Shown: positions 15,765-17,468 of the stretch, one piece after another
Layout: every line of letters starts with the position of its first letter
Position numbering within the stretch: the stretch's first letter is position 1
Source of the DNA: JACZWL01 sp046756445
GTDB taxonomy: Bacteria > Pseudomonadota > Gammaproteobacteria > Steroidobacterales > Woeseiaceae
NCBI GenBank assembly: GCA_046756445.1
Contig: JBHHWI010000064.1
Location: 1 to 17,468 of the forward strand
DNA length: 17,468 nt
Direction: 5' to 3'
Notes under the pieces: generated by a model
Databases searched by the model: none
Told to the model about the DNA's origin: nothing
Seen by the model: only the letters and a program-made list of their open reading frames with translations
Program-made: the position numbers and the translations under genes

Positions 15765-16706
15765 ATGCGAAACCTGGATGCCGACAGCGTCGCCGACGCG
15801 CTTCCCTACGACAGACTGATCTCCGCCCTGGATGAAGCATTCAGAGCGGGCGCACGGGTGCCGGACCGAACGCATCTTGCGGTCGAAGTGCCAGAGACCG
15901 TCGAGGGCACCCTGCTGCTGATGCCCTGCTGGCAGAGCGGAGGGTTGCTGGGCGTCAAGATTGCGACGATATTTCCCGGCAACGCCGACGCGGGTCTTTC
16001 GGCGGTATATGCGAGCTACTTTCTGATGGACGCCGGTACCGGCCGCCCCCTTGCGGTGCTGGACGGGACGGAACTGACGCTGCGGCGGACCGCGGCGGCA
16101 TCGGCGCTAGCCTCGACGTACCTGTCGCGACATGATTCGAAAACACTGTTGATGATCGGGACGGGCAGGCTCGCACCGCATCTGATACGCGCCCACGCTG
16201 CCGCGAGAAAAATCGACGGGGTTCTGGTCTGGGGCCGGCGGCCGGAAGCGGCAGGTCGCGTCGCGGAGGAACTGTCAAAAGAACGTTTCTCGGTGGAGGT
16301 CGCGGGCAGGATTGACGAGGCGGTGCAAAAGGCGGACATCGTCTGCTGCGCAACGCTTGCCACCGAGCCGCTGATCAAGGGAGCCTGGCTGAGCGAGGGA
16401 CAGCACGTCGATCTCGTCGGCGCCTTCAAGCCGGACATGCGAGAGGCGGACGGTGCGGCCATCGCGAGGGCCAGGGTCTATGTCGACACCTATGCCGGGG
16501 CGTTATCGGAGGCGGGGGACATAGTCCAGGCGCTCGCAGACGGGGTCATCGCGAAATCGGATATCGCCGGCGATCTGGCCGAGCTCGTCAGGGGGCAGAA
16601 AAGCGGGCGGTCGTCGGATAAGGAAACAACGTTATTCAAATCTGTCGGAACTGCGCTGGAGGATCTTGCAGCCGCGCAGCTCGTCATGAGAGGCCAGGAT
16701 GCGTGA
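15765..16706 (+). CDS. Ornithine cyclodeaminase/mu-crystallin family reductase, probably delta1-pyrroline-2-carboxylate reductase
   Basis: Members either deaminate ornithine to proline or reduce cyclic ketimines with NAD(P)H. The 313-residue protein has the substrate lysine K65 (GVKIATIFPGN), R107/R108 in ELTLRRTAAASALAS, the dinucleotide loop MIGTGRLAPHL (130-140), and VGAFKPDMREAD at 218-229. True ornithine cyclodeaminases have a catalytic Asp in the GxDxxGKxEL segment. Here that position is F221 and the motif is the KPDMRE form of ketimine reductases, which argues for a reductase. Its last 8 bp overlap a proline-racemase-family gene, fitting reduction of pyrroline-2-carboxylate to L-proline in hydroxyproline catabolism. 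The Shine-Dalgarno is weak (ACAAGAA). Family is firm; the exact activity is inferred. Confidence 0.85.
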   Translation: MRNLDADSVADALPYDRLISALDEAFRAGARVPDRTHLAVEVPETVEGTLLLMPCWQSGGLLGVKIATIFPGNADAGLSAVYASYFLMDAGTGRPLAVLDGTELTLRRTAAASALASTYLSRHDSKTLLMIGTGRLAPHLIRAHAAARKIDGVLVWGRRPEAAGRVAEELSKERFSVEVAGRIDEAVQKADIVCCATLATEPLIKGAWLSEGQHVDLVGAFKPDMREADGAAIARARVYVDTYAGALSEAGDIVQALADGVIAKSDIAGDLAELVRGQKSGRSSDKETTLFKSVGTALEDLAAAQLVMRGQDA

Positions 16707-17468
16707 CAGGCAAGCGATAGACATCGTCGGCTGCCATGCCGAAGGGGAAGTGGGGGACGTCATCATCGGCGGCGTCGAACCACCGCCGGGGGAGACCGTC
16801 TGGGAACAGGCCCGCTGGATAGACCAGGACCAGACATTGCGCAACTTCGTGCTGAACGAACCGCGCGGCGGGGTGTTCCGGCACGTGAACCTGCTCGTGC
16901 CGCCCAAGGACCCTGCGGCGCAGATGGGGTTCATCATCATGGAGCCCGAGGACACGCCGCCGATGTCGGGATCCAACTGCATTTGCGTGTCAACCGTGCT
17001 GCTGGAGACCGGGATCATCCCGATGACCGAGCCGGAAACGAATCTCGTTCTCGAGGCACCGGGAGGCAACGTCGAGGTCACGGCCCGCTGCCGCGACGGC
17101 AAGGTGAAACGGGTCAGGGTGCGCAACGTCCCGTCGTTCGCGGACAAGCTCGACGCGAAGCTGGAAGTCGAAGGAATCGGTACGCTTACGGTCGATACCG
17201 GATACGGCGGTGATACGTTCGTCATCGTCGATGCCACTGCGGTGGGTTTCCAGATCACGCCGGACGAGGCCCGTGACATTGCCGAGGCGGGCATGCGGAT
17301 CACCAGGGCAGCCAACGAACAGCTAGGCTTTGCCCATCCGGAGCTCCCGGATCTCGAGCATATCTCGTTCTGCCAGTTCGCCAGGCCGATATTCGAGGAG
17401 CATGGCAAGCGCATCGGCAAGAACGCGGTCGTCATCCGGCCCGGCAAGGTGGATCGCTCCCCGACGGG
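16699..17468 (+). CDS. Proline racemase family protein, probable trans-3-hydroxy-L-proline dehydratase; 3'-truncated by window edge
   Basis: This family racemises proline, epimerises 4-hydroxyproline or dehydrates trans-3-hydroxy-L-proline, using two opposed acid/base residues. The ATG at 16699 overlaps the previous gene by 8 bp (different frame), and the frame stays open to the window end, giving 256 complete codons. Recognisable blocks are GCHAEGEVGDVIIGG (11-25), NEPRGGVFRHVNLLVPP, MSGSNCICVSTVLLETG (from 89), DTGYGGDTFVIVDA and, at the cut end, DRSPTG (252-257). The first catalytic position is Ser90 instead of Cys and the second is Thr256 instead of Cys. Thr at the second position is the known mark of the dehydratases. 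With the ketimine reductase upstream, a route trans-3-hydroxyproline to pyrroline-2-carboxylate to proline is likely. About 85 C-terminal residues are probably missing. Confidence 0.85.
   Translation, partial: MRDRQAIDIVGCHAEGEVGDVIIGGVEPPPGETVWEQARWIDQDQTLRNFVLNEPRGGVFRHVNLLVPPKDPAAQMGFIIMEPEDTPPMSGSNCICVSTVLLETGIIPMTEPETNLVLEAPGGNVEVTARCRDGKVKRVRVRNVPSFADKLDAKLEVEGIGTLTVDTGYGGDTFVIVDATAVGFQITPDEARDIAEAGMRITRAANEQLGFAHPELPDLEHISFCQFARPIFEEHGKRIGKNAVVIRPGKVDRSPT

Overview
The window is GC-rich, densely coded bacterial chromosome. Gene order (rsmG-parA-parB-atpIBEFHAGDC ... glmU-glmS) and protein features (E. coli-like F1Fo subunits, GlmU and GlmS of near-E. coli length) point to a gammaproteobacterium. 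The sequence alone does not fix the genus. Most of it is conserved housekeeping DNA. The accessory part is small: about 2.1 kb between atpC and glmU, plus the genes after glmS.

Layout. 2-2330: 3' part of rsmG, then parA (4-bp overlap) and parB, the chromosome-partition pair. 2331-2650: a 320-bp intergenic region with a clear sigma70-type promoter, two inverted repeats, a terminator-like hairpin in the leader and an 11-codon leader ORF that overlaps the atpI start. 2651-9584: the complete ATP synthase operon atpI-B-E-F-H-A-G-D-C. 9585-10372: a compact REP-associated tyrosine transposase (RAYT, Y1/HUH) module on the minus strand, bounded by perfect 22-bp inverted repeats. The left repeat begins directly after the atpC stop codon. 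10385-11656: a minus-strand outer-membrane lipoprotein of the nucleotide pyrophosphatase/phosphodiesterase type. 11680-15032: glmU and glmS, divergent from the lipoprotein gene with only 23 bp between the start codons. 15084-15647: a minus-strand NnrU-family membrane protein, convergent with glmS. 15765-17468: an ornithine cyclodeaminase/mu-crystallin-type reductase overlapping a proline-racemase-family gene cut by the window end. Together these look like a hydroxyproline (trans-3-hydroxy-L-proline) utilisation pair.

How the genes fit together. ParA/ParB segregate the origin region. The atp genes build the proton-driven ATP synthase, and the c-subunit carboxylate context looks H+-type. GlmS and GlmU make glucosamine-6-phosphate and UDP-GlcNAc for cell wall and LPS. 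In E. coli, glmU follows atpC directly; here the RAYT module and the phosphodiesterase gene separate them.

I found no defence system, CRISPR array, tRNA, rRNA or prophage. The observations most worth checking are the atp leader architecture, the RAYT module whose ends look like terminators for both neighbours, the Shine-Dalgarno palindrome shared by two divergent genes, and the Ser/Thr (no Cys) catalytic pair in the terminal racemase-family protein.
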